The notes under the pieces were generated by a model that had not been told where the DNA came from, ran no database searches, and saw only the letters and a program-made list of their open reading frames with translations. Positions 35,608-48,298 of a DNA stretch of 64,000 nt are shown piece by piece. Origin of the DNA: Amphiura filiformis. Its lineage: Eukaryota; Echinodermata; Ophiuroidea; Amphilepidida; Amphiuridae. The stretch spans positions 8,505,959 to 8,569,958 of the forward strand of contig NC_092647.1 in assembly GCF_039555335.1 (NCBI RefSeq), read 5' to 3'. The stretch's first letter is position 1. Each line of letters begins with the position of its first letter. Made by a program: the position numbers and the translations under genes.

Positions 35608-35884
35608 CTGTTTAAAGGAGAAGAATACTACAATTCAAACAAACGCCAATAAAAATGTTTATACAAATCTGATGCGAGCTATATGTAGTTGACCTAATAA
35701 GTGATCCATAAAGAGAAATGTTTTCAAAATTAAGAAAAAGAAGCCGCAACGACACAGGACTTTCAAGAGGTGTTTTTGTGTGCACTGTATTTTTGTCTCT
35801 TTATGTATTCGTTTGCTTGATATTGTTTGCCGGCTTGCTACCATTTAATTTCATGTTTTTGCTCGGGTTTACACCATACTGTAC

Positions 35885-36110
35885 CTGTTCAGTGCTGCAC
35901 AAGCTCTGGTACAATTACAGACATCCATTAATTTCTCGCAGTCAGCCGTATACATGTAACAAATCTGTTGTTCTATTGCGACAGCAGTCTTAGGAAAACA
36001 TACGCCATATTTGCGATTTTGTTTCTTGCAGTCCATCTTTGCTTGGCCTCCATAAAAGAAGCATTGGCTTGGCTGTTCACCAGTGGATCTATCTTTGCAA
36101 TCTATTGGTC
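35885..36110 (-). CDS. Receptor B exon 3: nine-cysteine extracellular domain
   Basis: The exon is 226 bp, acceptor TTTTCAG, donor GTACAG, phases 1 in and 2 out. It encodes about 75 residues with nine cysteines and one sequon (NCT). The segment ICYMYTADC has the C-x6-C spacing with Ala two residues before the second Cys seen in Kazal-type domains, and an upstream VCFPK fits the preceding Kazal Cys, but the usual GxTY core is absent. A Kazal-like or new Cys-rich fold is possible. It is extracellular, between the signal peptide and the stalk. Confidence 0.8.
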
Positions 36111-36222
36111 CTGAAAAGACAAGTTCGCCGTAATATTAAAATAGAAACATTTACACATAAAGAGACGCGAATACTGGTACCGTAACTTGAAGAAATAATT
36201 GAAACAAGTTTACAGGTATTAC

Positions 36223-36591
36223 CCCAGCAAGCACAAAAATGGCATTTAAATGTCGGGTTATTATAAAGGTCATGAAAACGTTTTTAAAACGTTATTGTAA
36301 AACATTAAGGGCAACAATTTCTGACAGGCTAACTTTCAGACCTTTTTGGTCTTCCAGCCTTTTCCTCCATATGTACCGTGTTTATATAATATTATTTTTT
36401 ATGTAATGTCTTTGATTTTTATGGAAAAAAAAATAAATATGAAATATGAAATATGAAATTATCAACACTTAAATAAATATTTTATTTAGAATGTTTCGCA
36501 GCAAGTTTTCACAAATGTTTTTTGAATGTTATGAAAACATTTTTATACCGACATTTAAACGTTTTCTGTAAAATGTTTTGTGTTTGCTGGG
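36223..36591. mobile_element. MITE of the same CCCAGCAAACACAA family, copy 2
   Basis: Shorter copy in the intron between receptor B exons 2 and 3, starting CCCAGCAAGCACAAAAATGG and ending TTTTGTGTTTGCTGGG. An unrelated AT-rich segment interrupts it around 36310-36470. Confidence 0.85.
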
Positions 36592-36726
36592 ACACTGAAC
36601 TCAACCTTCTATAATGGGACCCTCGTTAGGAGCCATGTGAGGTAGTTAGGGACACTATATAGATAACAGTTGTGCGGTGCCTCGATGACCATTATGAAAT
36701 TACCAGTATATCGGAGTGGTACTTAC

Positions 36727-36803
36727 CTCGAACACGAGATGATGGAGGTGTGACAGAACATGTCGGTGTCTGTCCGTTGCAATCACAATACCTGCATTCA
36801 GCC
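36727..36803 (-). CDS. Receptor B exon 2: small Cys-rich exon
   Basis: This 77-bp exon has acceptor CTCCAG and a strong donor GTAAGT, entering in phase 2 and leaving in phase 1. It encodes AECRYCDCNGQTPTC followed by a Ser/Pro/Arg linker. The CxxCxC spacing recalls the core of von Willebrand factor C modules but is too short to assign. With the LCPW end of exon 1 it makes a small extracellular disulfide-rich unit. Confidence 0.75.
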
Positions 36804-38183
36804 CTGGAGATCGGTAAGAAAAAAATAACGGAGTTGAATGAATATTCAAACATTTCATTTGTAAACATTTAATAAAAGGTTTGTATTTATGCAAATATTA
36901 AAATACACAAACCCAATTTATTTGCTCCATTCCCAAGAAAATACTAGTATAGTACCCATTGTCCGAAGCATTTGGGAAAGAATCATCAACTTTACATTTC
37001 GAGAAGAAAGCATACGCTTTAATTAATTCGCTGATACACTCATATTTTGATATTTAATCATGAAGTTTTAATATTGGCGAAAGAATCGCGAACTTTAAGC
37101 TTTATAAATAAGACATGACTAGTGTTTCGATTTTAAATAGTTTCGACTTGTTTCTCTTTTCACATTTGACTTAAAATGACAAATGAATAAAACTTATTTA
37201 AGGAAAGTTTTATGCCTAATATAGAATCAGGATATAGACATACTCTCTTTCCTTTGCATTGCAATACATTTCTTTAAATAATTTACCGATGATTACAAGA
37301 TTTGTCACATTAAATACTTAGTTGCGAATTGAAAGAGTGTTCGTGCATGGGAAAGGAAGTAATTATTTCAAATCGTTGTTACTGATTTATTGATTTCTGA
37401 ATTGAAGTTTGAAATCGCGTGTATCATTTTTTTTCTTGACTGCCTCCTAAGATTTTTATGTTGAAAATCATCATCATCGTCAATATGGTTCATGGAAAAC
37501 GTGATATGATCAAATTAATTGGAGCCAATAGAACAGTATTTTTCACTACAAAATATGACATACAGGCTATATTTTTATTTTCTGAATTTCATACCTTATA
37601 CTTTTGGTATCTTTGGTCCAAATGTCCCCATACCTATCCCCTGACGCTGACACTGATTTTGATTATTGGTGTGTATAAGACGCTTCTTCGAATCACTAAC
37701 GTTGGATTATCATGTCAATTTAAAAACAAAGAAACAATCGTTTCATTTCTTTAAGCTGTACAATCAAACTAACTCGATAACATATTTAAGATTGATAGCA
37801 AATCGAAAATGAAAACACATTGTAAACCTTAAGTCCTTAAAATACAAAATAGAAAACCCTTGAATCCCCCAGTCGTCTCAGTATCGTTTAATGTTAAAAC
37901 TACTGTAACTATTATATACCCCGGCGACGCTTATAAAAAATTTCCGAAAAGAAATTATCGAATCAAGATATATTAGGGAATATCACATACAAGATGCATT
38001 AAAGCTGTCCCACAATTCATTCCTTAGTTCCGAGTATAACGCCGCTCTATCTTGCAAAACGATTTCCAGTTTGAAATAACATGAATAATGTGATATGCCG
38101 CAGTCATCTGCCCCTGGCAGTATTCAACATCTTAATAGTGTCAATGATTCGTCCAGTTGGTAAAACAAAAGTATTATACCAGT

Positions 38184-38585
38184 TTCGTTAATAAGACGTT
38201 TCGTCCGATACCATTGGACATCATCAAGTGACCAATTCATGTCAATTGGTCACTTGAGAAGTTGTGAGAGACGGCGATAAATTCCTTGTCCTACACGTGT
38301 GAGAATTGAAAGCGTAATCCTCCTTTCTAATTCTTGACAAGGAGGAACGCTGGTTTGAAAAGGGTGGGGGTGTGTGTGCAAAGCCGTTTGGGAAGGAGTC
38401 GAAAGCCCGTCGCCCGGGCCCGTCGCAAAACCTGGGCGCATAACAAGAGGGTTACGCTTTAAAATCTCGCATGTGTAGGACCGGTCACTGAAAGGAATTG
38501 ATCGCAGTTTCTCAAGTGACCAATGGGCCTGAATCGGTCACCTGGTAATGTTTGATGGTATCGGACGAAACGTCTTATTAACGAA
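38184..38585. mobile_element. MITE with about 30-bp TIRs
   Basis: TTCGTTAATAAGACGTTTCG at 38184 is mirrored at 38585; both arms continue with TCCGATACCA. The interior has repeated GGTCACTTGAG words and a GC-rich centre. Confidence 0.85.
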
Positions 38586-40321
38586 CTTAGTTCCAGTGTT
38601 TGATTTGTTTATTTGTTTATTGGCACATTCTAAGAACAGCTATTTGAAGTAAAAGAAATGTTCTAGTAAGTATCAGTATATAGAATGTGAGTCTGCTGAC
38701 AAGGGATTCGCACATGTTGTAGTCGCTGTTCATTCAGTAAACCCTGCAGCTTTTCAGCTTTTGCAACGTGTCATTATTTTTTAATGTCAAACTTAAAAGT
38801 TAATACATGTAACTATGATTCAGATATAAGATATTTGCAAAATTGCAAATATCCAATTCACTGCAACTTAATCATGCTATTGTGAATTCTATACATTATT
38901 AAAACAAATGTGACCTGCTCTCACAAAATGAGCACAAATTTGATCAAATAACTTTCCAAGATATTACAGATTTTAAAATCCTTATTTTATACCCTTTAAA
39001 ATCATCCCAAACATGTTATGATGGCTCCTTGCTCTGGTCTTCAAAAATCAATGTTAGATCTCATTATACATACGTCATCATTTTGAACTGCATAAAACAA
39101 TGCATCAAGTTGCACCTCGTTATCATTTTTCATTCTTTATTGTGTGTAATTTGAGGTCGTTCACGAGACGCGTTATAACCAATTACAGTGCGCGATTTTG
39201 AATAATGGGTCGTGGAGGTAATAATAGAATAAGAATACTATTATTGAAGTTTATTTCTTCTTTTCTTCGCTCAGAAATGCGCATATATTTTCATTTTATG
39301 AAGCCAAAAACAAAGATAAGAAACAAAATTAATATATTTTGCTTAAAAACGTCTTTGAAATGTTTTTGTTAAATTCATCACATCAATGATGCATGCTGGG
39401 AAGATATCAATTCAACTTTTGGGTATCACATGGGTGTAACGGATGCTGGGTAATATTTAGGATCAACGTTTGATTGAGCAATATATTCAATTATTGCCAG
39501 GCAAGGCAAGGGGGATTTCTCTCATTGAGGATGCCATTCAATTCAATGTAGGTCAGTGGTGGATCTTTACCGATTGTTCTGAAAATAATACTTCTATAAT
39601 GAAATGTACGTGCGTTCATCGTGTATTAAGAAATTCAAAAAACTGGTTTCTTTGGTTTTGAGACACGGCAAAACATTCTGGTTAAATAGAGATCATGAAA
39701 AAGACAGCTTGTTGGCATTAACTGTAATCATTGAGACTTTACGGACTTTATATATTTAGTAGCTAAGGAATCCACAGAACAAAAGTTTGAATAAGATAGA
39801 ACTTTAAAATAAGTTACAGTTAAAGCAGCGCCCTTTCCTGCCTGTTTGACAAGATACTTGAAGAAACTTCCGAAACTATTTATTATTATTGTAATTTTTT
39901 TGACAGTTGTATACTATAAATAGAGTTAAAGCTGAGCATATCCTATAAACTGTACTTTAGTTCTAAGCATTTTGGCTGAATAAGAGTTGTCAGCTGAATC
40001 TAAATGATATGATATCATGTTATATTGATATTAAATAGCTTTTGTCTCGTGTCTGCCGTGTTTCCTTGTAATATGTGACCGTACACCACGATTAAGCCAG
40101 AAATGTCCTAATTGTATTCTGAGTTAGAGTGTAAAATGTGCATGAAGGTCGTATTCATAGGTACCTCAAACACCTTCTAATCCAATCAATAATCCTATTG
40201 TTGAAGAGGATAATAAGCTTGTACCTTAGATGTCTATAGAATTCTTAATAGCTCTGGTCTTTGTTTGCTTTGGCTAAATCATGTTCAAGTGGTGGGTTAC
40301 AAAGCATTGTATTTTGTCTAG

Positions 40322-40572
40322 GTAAACTTGGGGATGATTTGAAATGACCACCAATTATGACTGTTTGATATTTATTACCAGTAATGTGGAAAAAGAGACA
40401 TGTGTAGAAACGAAAACAAAGTACCATTTTGTTGAAGGAGCAAAGTTCAACAAACCATAACCCCGCTTCTGGATATCGTTTGAAGTCAAATGATATACTA
40501 TTTTAAAGCTTATGATATATATTTTCTAAACACGAAATAAAACAAAATTGACCCATTCGTCGTGAACGGTCA
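40322..40572 (+). repeat. Dispersed repeat, copy 2 of the 50-325 family
   Basis: Same order of words as at 50-325, including TTGAAGGAGCAAAGTT and CGCTTCTGGATATCGTTTGA. It lies inside the putative first intron of receptor B. Confidence 0.8.
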
Positions 40573-41771
40573 CATAATGTGCATGATAGTGCAACGTGAA
40601 AGATAGAGACGATATCATGGGCGAAACAAGATGATTTATGTTGAGGTTTATCAGTACACGGGACATTTACATGTACATTGACATATAAACGACGTTGACC
40701 AAAAAGCGTTGTGAACATGTTTTGTATAGACCACGTGTATATCTAGCATTGGTTCGAATAATGGGCGCATCCAGATATTTTTGGCTCTCCCCCTAAAGAA
40801 GACATGGGAAAATCTTAATCTTTTTTAAGATCTGACCTCGTAAACAATGAGGTCAGATCATAGCCAGTAGTAGTACATAGAGTATCATGCCTACGGATTT
40901 CATCACAGTCTTACCTTAGCACGCTGGTAAGCAGCGTTTGAGATGGTGTTAATCGATAGTCGATAACCGATAATCAATGATCAATCAGCTATGAATATTT
41001 AATTGGATTCTAAAAATAATGATCACAGACTCTCATGTTCAAATGTGTGTGTGGGGGGGGGTGTATACCCCCCTCGCATGTTGGTGCTCGCAATTGCTGA
41101 GGACGGCTTTTTACCCTAAAGAAGACATGGGAAAACTCAAACTTATTGGGAATCCCATGTCTTCTTTAGGGTAGGTGCCGTTAATTTCTGGAATAGCCCA
41201 ATAATAATCAGTCATCAGTTGTTCAATTCGCCACCCAAATGGGATCACACCACAATTGAGTCTCACTACTGGCTCTCATTAATAACACAAGAATATAAAA
41301 AATGCCAATATGAATGAGTTTACCATGTTTACTCTAATATCGAGGGATTAAACCCAAAACCAGTAGCGTAGCCAGCGGGTGGGATGGGGGCAGAGGACAC
41401 TTAACATGGGGACGGGGAAGCGGACTGACCAGAACCACATGTCCATTTCTGTTCTCAATTACATGTTACTTATTTCGGCAACAAATGTACATTTAATTAT
41501 GCTCTCTAAAATAAATGTAAGGGACCTTTGGGTATATGCATGGTCACTTTTAACACTGATCTTAAAAGTATAACTTACACTACATCTTAGGCTACAGTAA
41601 ACTGTACAACTTAATTAAAAATTAAAAACTTAGTTTGGAAACAAATAGGTTTTCAGATTAGATTTAGCGGCCATACTATGTGAAGTACGAAGTTTTACAG
41701 GTAATTTGTTCCTGAGAGCTGGCACAGAATTGCAGAAGGCATTATTCCCATATGTTGTGTGAGTTCTTTTA

Positions 41772-42650
41772 CACAGTAAAAAATATTTTAAACAACTGTT
41801 TAAAATTTTTAAACAACACTGTTTACGCCGGTCACTCTAACAACTTCTGTTCAAAGTTTAAACAACATTGGGTTGTTTAAACTTTAAACATCAATTGTTT
41901 AAAATTTTAAACAATTTTTAAACAACAGTTTTTAAACATCTGGGTTGTTTAACTTTAGTTGTTTAAATGTACACAGTTGTTTAAAGTATTTTAAACAACA
42001 AATGTTTAAAACAAACAGTTGTTTAAAGCTGTTCATGGCTGTTGTTTAAAACAATTGTTTAAAACATACATAGTTGTTTAAACTTGTTGTTTAAAAGTTT
42101 TAAACATTTTTATTTGTTGAAATAAATTTACTTGGGAGAATGGGCAAGAAGAACTGACTGTAACATGCACATCAGCCCCATGCATCTGTGCATGAACAGT
42201 GTGAATTTGATACATTCAGAGGTAAGTGTTTGGTTTAAATATTATTTGATGTGGTTAAGCTTACACTCACACTGTACTTGTCACGGCTGCATACTACTGC
42301 ACAGCTTGCATCATTTAGCATGTACAACACACAACTGTGTGTTCATATAATACTCTATCACATCAAACAATATTTAAATCAAACACTTACCTCTGAATGT
42401 GTTAATTAGGTCTGACATTTCCCACTTTTGGAGCAAGTCAATCACATAGCCATCCGCCATGATGATGAATCTGACCCTGATTTCAAGAAAGGAAACCCCT
42501 CTTTCGATCTTTTTTAAACAACGTTTTGATATTATTCATGAATTAAACACACACTGTTTAAAACTCAAGGACTGTCTTTTAATCAATGTTGTTCAAAATT
42601 TGAACAACATCGTTTTAAACAGCGACATTTTAAACAGTGTTTTTGCTGTG
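41772..42650. mobile_element. TTGTTTAAA-rich MITE inserted in a LINE at TA
   Basis: The ends CACAGTAAAAAA and TTTTTGCTGTG are flanked by TA on both sides. The left 350 bp and right 150 bp are built of TTGTTTAAA / TTTAAACAA words. The middle (42203-42400) has its own inverted pair around CATTCAGAGGTAAGTGTTTG. No transposase; the TA target suggests Tc1/mariner-type mobilisation. Confidence 0.88.
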
Positions 42651-43220
42651 TACATTCAAGCAGACTGCCATCAGCATGTGATCGTAGGAACATACCATTA
42701 GAAAATGTGTGAGATTTTAGGAGATGTTGTATGTACAGTGGTGTTGTTTCATAAGCGAATGTGAGTAGTTTGTAGGTAATACGCTCATTTACTAAAAGCC
42801 AGTGAAGCTCTTTCAGCAGAGGAGTGGTGTGTTCCGTACGGTTTGCCTTGAAAACAAGTCTGGCAGCTCTGTTTTGTATCTTTTGTAGTTTTTGTGTGTT
42901 TTTTACAGTTGTTCCATATAATAAAGAGTTACAATAATCAATTCGAGAAATAACAAGTGAGCGGACAGCATGGTTGCAAGTATCTTTATCAATATAACAG
43001 CGAATGCGTCCTATATCATGTATATTACGAAGATGATAATTTAAAAGAGCGAGAGACAGCAGATATTTGAGATGACATAGACATGGTTGAATCAAAAAGA
43101 ACTCCAAGGTTGCGTACAGAATCAGATGGTTTGATAATTGTTCCACATACGTTAAGAGTTGGTTCATATATATATTTCAAATTATATGCAGAGCTAAGTA
43201 AACAAATATAGTCTGCAAAA
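42651..43220 (-). pseudogene. LINE reverse transcriptase C-terminal fragment
   Basis: Recognisable conserved words are VRNLGVLFDSTMSM, the LRNI.RIRCYIDKD region, SRIDYCNSLLYG, LQKIQNRAARLV and LLKELHWLLV, the usual order downstream of the RT domain in CR1/Rex/Jockey-type elements. A frameshift lies near 43030-43060. The FADD catalytic motif is not preserved. Confidence 0.88.
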
Positions 43221-43582
43221 ATGAAGACTTTAGGTGCTGTAGTTTTGTCAAAATCCGAGATTTTGAATAAGACGTCGGAACCGTCGTGTCGTTTTATTAT
43301 TACGATGGAAATATTAGTCGAATGCGTATGCGATAACAGAGTACGTGACACGGCGTACGGGATGACATACACACACCCACACATCAGAGGGTCGTACCGT
43401 ATTACAACCGCTGGAGTAACTTGTATTGACGCTAGTAGTAAATTCCAATTTTCTTTGCTTTACCTCACTTGTTCGGCTCAAAATTAAACGGGGACATATC
43501 TGACAGTTAAAGCTAACATTTTATGGAAAATAAATACTAATCTATTTTTACAGAAATGTTATAATATGGCTTTAAGTAGAAT
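43205..43582 (+). repeat. Dispersed repeat, inverse copy at 63221-63580
   Basis: GGTGCTGTAGTTTTGTCAAA to GAAATGTTATAATATGGCTT is found as reverse complement near the right end of the window, including the CGGCGGTTGTAATACG-type segment. It adjoins the LINE remnant. Confidence 0.88.
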
Positions 43583-43798
43583 TTGATAATTTGGTCGCGT
43601 GCATCAAAAACAATAATTTACCCCCAATTTGAAAACGAAACAATGATATGTCTTTTATTGTGGATTGGTTAATATAGTATGATCCTTTATGTATTATAAA
43701 TGTTATCTCGATTCGGTCGTGAAAGGAGTCCGCAGAACAAGCTGATCCTAAACATAATCTATCCTGTCTGAAAATAGCCTGTCCATTTATGTCTTATA

Positions 43799-44735
43799 CA
43801 GGGTGTCCCAAAAATTGATCAAATATATTTTGGTATGCAAAGAAACCTTTTATTGTAAGCTTTAATAAACCAAAATAATTATTTCAATCGGGTCACAACT
43901 GTTGAAGATATGCCCTTTTAAAGACAAGTACCCGTTTTTCACTCTGTCCACGGATAGCAAACAGAGTGGTTGGGATGGGTCATGCTGTGGAGTGGCCTGC
44001 AAGATCACCAGACCTCACACCACTTGATTTCTTCATTTGTGGCAAAATCCAAGATATTTGCAAACGTATTACTGCTATATTCGCAAGTATCCGGCGCACA
44101 AGGTTGGTACGCAACGCAATTGATGCAATGAGGACCAGGGCTGAAACCTGTATTCGTCAAGGAGGCAACCAGTAGAGGGCAGAGCAGCACAGTAAACTCA
44201 CTTCAAAAGAACCAAAGACAAACTAAACAGCCCTTTTCAGGGCTACCTTTTATTCCAAAAAGAGAAATGACTGATGTGGTCAATAAAAAGAAAGCAAGAA
44301 ACAATAAAGTAAGAAAGTAAAAAACATAATAAAACAAAAAGGCATAAAATAACCGAGAAAAACATAAGTAATTGCAAGTATAGCAAAAGAAGTCCCATCC
44401 CACATCAATTTCGCCCAAATTAACTTAACAAAATTCATAACCCATAACCCCACCGGTAAAGCCCATTCCCTAAAATAAAGTGGTTATTTTATAAAGTTAT
44501 CATCGAGGAATGTTTTATATTCATGCATGGTATATGCACTTTTCAATCTTTGAAGTAGCCAAACCTCCTCGGATCCGTGGACAGAGTGAAAAAGGATACA
44601 TTTCTTTAAAAGGCATATCTTCAAAAGTTATGAGTCGATTGAAATAATTGTTTCGGTTTATTAAAGCTAACGGCTACAGGCTTCTTTACATACCAACATA
44701 ATTTATACTTGATCAACTTTTCTGAAATAAGAGAA
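43799..44735 (+). mobile_element. mariner-type DNA transposon relic 1
   Basis: The left end CAGGGTGTCCCAAAAATTGA follows TA. Long inverted arms (43799-43956 and about 44571-44735) share CAAAGAAACCTTTTATTG-, CTTTAATAAACC- and TTTTTCACTCTGTCCACGGA-type words. The right tip is eroded. It holds a transposase fragment at 43966-44175. Confidence 0.85.
43966..44175 (+). pseudogene. Transposase C-terminal fragment in mariner relic 1
   Basis: It reads EWPARSPDLTPLDFFICG, the region of the third catalytic acid in mariner-like DDE/D transposases. The N-terminal two thirds, with HTH and the first two acids, are missing, so it is inactive. Confidence 0.85.
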
Positions 44736-46282
44736 AAAGAGGGCGCAACGGGGGGCCTCTTTTTTGTACATCGGTGCTTGGGTTCTGTCTGAGTGTCTAG
44801 TTATCAGTGGTGCATCGGGCAAATGTGCAAAATCGTGCAGCGGACCCGTGCTATTACAAACAAAACAACTTCACTGGGATGAAATGTGTGAGAAGCGCGC
44901 GAAAATGAGCAATTTGAATGCTAAAATGAGCCAAAATAAGGAGAATTACGGCTTAAAATAGGCCAAACGGAAGGCGAACATCACAAATGGGTGAATATGT
45001 CTCGGTATTCGGGGGTCGGTGCACCAGTACTAGTATAGTTATAATAGTTGCAACATTTAAGGGCATCTGTCGGACGGGCTGGTTGAGAAAATAGCACGTC
45101 AGATGACAAAGTAGCCCGGCGCCCGTCTCGGACGTGCGGACGGGTCCGGGTGCTATTTTACATACTGGCTCCATGCTATCCCAATTAATTCACGCTTCCG
45201 ATGATTTGTACAAAGGATTGTTCTTGCTGACCTGAATTATAGCATCAATTGTAATTGTGTCAGTACCGCTATGGGCCTACGTTAAATCGATTTAAGTCGA
45301 ATTGAAACACTTCGCCTAATCATGCTATTTTCAAGCAGCAGACCATTCTTGGGTACGTGTATTGGTCATGTCCCCATTATAGTAAGGTACGGTACTTCGG
45401 CCCATTGGTAAATGATGAAGCTGATAAGCAGACAGCCAAACTACTTGTTCCACTGGCCATGCCAGATTATCTCTAATTATTATTTTCATTTTTATTCATA
45501 CTGTTTAAAATAGCCGCGACATTATTATCATCCCCTGTAATCACGTGTCATACAAAGTTCGAATGATAAGGCCCATCGTAGTCTCATGGCATTATGTCGA
45601 AGTCCAATTATCTCTATTAAATTGAATGATTTGATATTTTCTGGGGACGAATATCACTCTTAGCTCAAAGTTAGGCAAATAAAATATAGGGGACATTATT
45701 ATGTTGAAAGAACTTTGGCATCGGCGATTTGAATATGAAGTATCTTGATCACACTGGTCAACTATAGCAATGCATATTGAATGATAAGAGTTAAATTTAG
45801 ATATCTGAAGCCATTAAATCTTTTATACAGCCGGTTTGGGATACGCCGATATATTTGTTATATTCACATGACTTGTATTCTTGGAAAAGAAAACACGATT
45901 TGACATGGTCATTGCTAAATATAGATTAATATAACAGTCAGTAATTTTGCTGATCTGAAGAATTGCGTTTGTATGATTCTTTCAGATCATTGGCTCTTTC
46001 TTATCTGCGTAGTGTTATAGCCTAGGGCGCACCTTTTGATTTTCAGGGGTATGCATGGGAGTTTGGATCAGGCGGAACTTTTTGTCACTTGTTTTTTCAA
46101 TTTTAATGTACATTGTATAGGCTACCTCACAGAGTTGGAAGGGGATTTTATTTTTTACTCAGGCATTTTTTTTTGTAGAATTTATACATTTGCAATTTCG
46201 GTATGTTTCTTTGAACAATGGTGGTTATTATTATTACTATTATATTATGTCCTAGTTCCTGAGCTTTTACAACCCATTGAAA

Positions 46283-46350
46283 ACGTTAATACAAGATTAA
46301 TGTATAATGTATAGTTTTTAAACTATACATTAATCTTGTATTAACATTTA
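46283..46350. repeat. AT-rich hairpin
   Basis: GTTAATACAAGATTAATGTA is mirrored by TACATTAATCTTGTATTAAC across a TATAGTTTTTAAACTATA centre. Confidence 0.88.
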
Positions 46351-46805
46351 AAAATGTAGACCAAATCCCCCAGATCATTGTTTCGATGAGCACGATGAAA
46401 CTGTCCCCTTTGCAGACTTTGAGTCTTATTAGTAGTTGTGTCAGTACTGCTAATCCAGTCAGTTTCCGTTGCAGCCCAGGCATGCAAGGTTCAAGGGTAG
46501 GCTCATATTGAGTCATATGCTAAGTAACAAAATACAGAAATATCAAGTCTCCCTAGTGTTGTCAACGCTTACAAATCAAACAAACAAAAACTCTTGAAAG
46601 TAATCAAATTTATTTGGATGATTAACCGCACGCTAGAAAAGTTAACGATGCATGACTTTGCGACGATTAATGCTATTATTTATGATATTGTTGGGTTTTT
46701 TTTTAAACTTTTAAACACCTTTATTGATTTTAAAAGCTTGTGTAATTCACAACATCAACAGTATAGATACACAACTTCTAGCTCCACTGATATCAGCTAG
46801 CAGTA

Positions 46806-47816
46806 CAGTGTGGGCCAAAAACAAATTTACCCAATTTAAAAGGTTCATATCTCAAAATTGAAAAGTCTGCTTCAAATTGTTTTCACCTGTTCGTAAAGAA
46901 CATTTTCTTAAGAGTATTTGGTGAAAAAACTATCCAAAAATGTATTAAATTACAAACGTGACGCTAGTTTTAAATGAAAGGGTCAAAATTAACTTTGTCC
47001 ACGCGAAGACCTATACTAGCTGTCGCGTCGCATCATTTGCAATAGCGAGTTCGATAGAGAATGAGAACCACTCAGTATACGCACAAATTTGTTCAGCAGT
47101 TTTATATAACACAATGAAATAAATCAAACATAAGCAATTTAAATGTCAAGCTACGATATTTCGTCATGATATGCAGCTTTCTTGCTGCAAAGATATAAAA
47201 ACAATTCTCTTCAAATATGCGCAAAGCAATTGTACAGACCTCATTTTTGTCATTTTTTGTCAAATGTTATCTACAAGAAAGTTATTGCACTTATTGCGTT
47301 TGTGGTATGCTCGGCAAATTGTTGCGTAGACAACTGACTCTGGGGTAGTGGGGTTAGCTACAAGTTCCCTTTGTACCGCTGCAATATTTGCAGCTGAACG
47401 GCCAGTTCTTGGACGTCCGCTCCGTGCTTTGCATCTATTCATCACACTTCCGAGGTTGTGAAAGTTGTTCGTAAGTAGAGTTATGGTAGGTTTCTTTCAT
47501 GCGTGTAAACAATCATCACTTTTCAAAGACAAGCCAAACGTGTTTACTAATTACATGTATGCCTAACGCATATGTGTGCCTTACTCTTAGCAATCGGACA
47601 AATTCCATTGAATTACGTGTGGACAAAGTGATTTTTAACCCTCGGACGTAAAACTAGCACCATTTTGTTAATTTAGCTCCTTTTGCTTTCATTTCTTCAT
47701 CACATACTTTTAGAAAGATATACATTTAGAATAATGTAACAATATTATGAATAGCTTTTCTACAATTCGAGCAACCACCCTCTGAAATTGGGTAAAGTTG
47801 TTTTTGGACCACGCTG
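46806..47816 (-). mobile_element. mariner-type DNA transposon relic 2
   Basis: TIRs CAGTGTGGGCCAAAAACAAA and, at the right, its near complement ending CCACGCTG are flanked by TA on each side. The 1011-bp body carries a helix-turn-helix fragment on the minus strand and no intact transposase. Confidence 0.85.
47260..47445 (-). pseudogene. Transposase HTH fragment in mariner relic 2
   Basis: The minus strand reads SGRPRTGRSAANIAAVQREL followed by VANPTTP, matching the linker and second HTH of mariner-like transposases. The catalytic part is absent. Confidence 0.7.
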
Positions 47817-48085
47817 TAGATAATAGATGGTTACTCCATTTCATATACTGCACGCCTTAATTTACACACATATCAGCAGTAGATAGCTACACTCACGGGA
47901 CAGGGGATATGCTTCAACCCTACTGTTTGACAAAATGAGCCATGTTTTGTTTTTGTTTTCAGGCACATTTTGGTGGTAATATAGGCAAAATACCCCCTCA
48001 CTCACCCCCCCCCCCCTATTTGTGATATTGTTTCGTTTTGAGTGACCACTTGGCACAAAATCACGTTCAGTTTAAACATGTTGGA

Positions 48086-48298
48086 CATTATTATTATGTT
48101 TTGATGGATCCAAGTTGTGATAATATTGGATCCAAAACATAATAATGATAAAATTGGATGCTTTACGACCAATATTTATTGGTCTCGCTATGAGTTGTAA
48201 AATATTGGACTCGACTACGTCTCGTCCAATATTTTAAAACTCATAGCTCGACCAATAAATATGGGCTCAACCGATCCAATTTTAGCTCAGCGAATAAA
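48086..48298. mobile_element. Palindrome-rich MITE, intact copy
   Basis: It contains TATTATGTTTTGATGGATCC with its mirror, and two nested inverted pairs (AAATATTGGACTCGACTACG / CGTCTCGTCCAATATTTTAA). A shorter copy lies at 51021-51130 and a third, split copy at 55450-55538 plus 58575-58674. Confidence 0.8.

Larger units (their letters stand above)
41618..43220 (-). mobile_element. CR1/Jockey-like LINE 3' remnant, interrupted by a MITE
   Basis: On the minus strand, the C-terminal part of a non-LTR reverse transcriptase is readable in two pieces, 42651-43220 and 41618-41771. Between them sits a complete MITE (41772-42650). Dropping the MITE and one TA restores continuity across the junction (LLEC then KRTHTTYGNNAF). 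The relic is frameshifted and lacks the catalytic palm and endonuclease. Confidence 0.85.

Noticed and set aside
35323-35993. Plus-strand frames overlapping receptor B exons 3 and 4
   Set aside because: They are antisense to exons with matching splice sites and phases; composition (Val/Phe/Leu-rich) is what the complement of a Thr-rich stalk gives.
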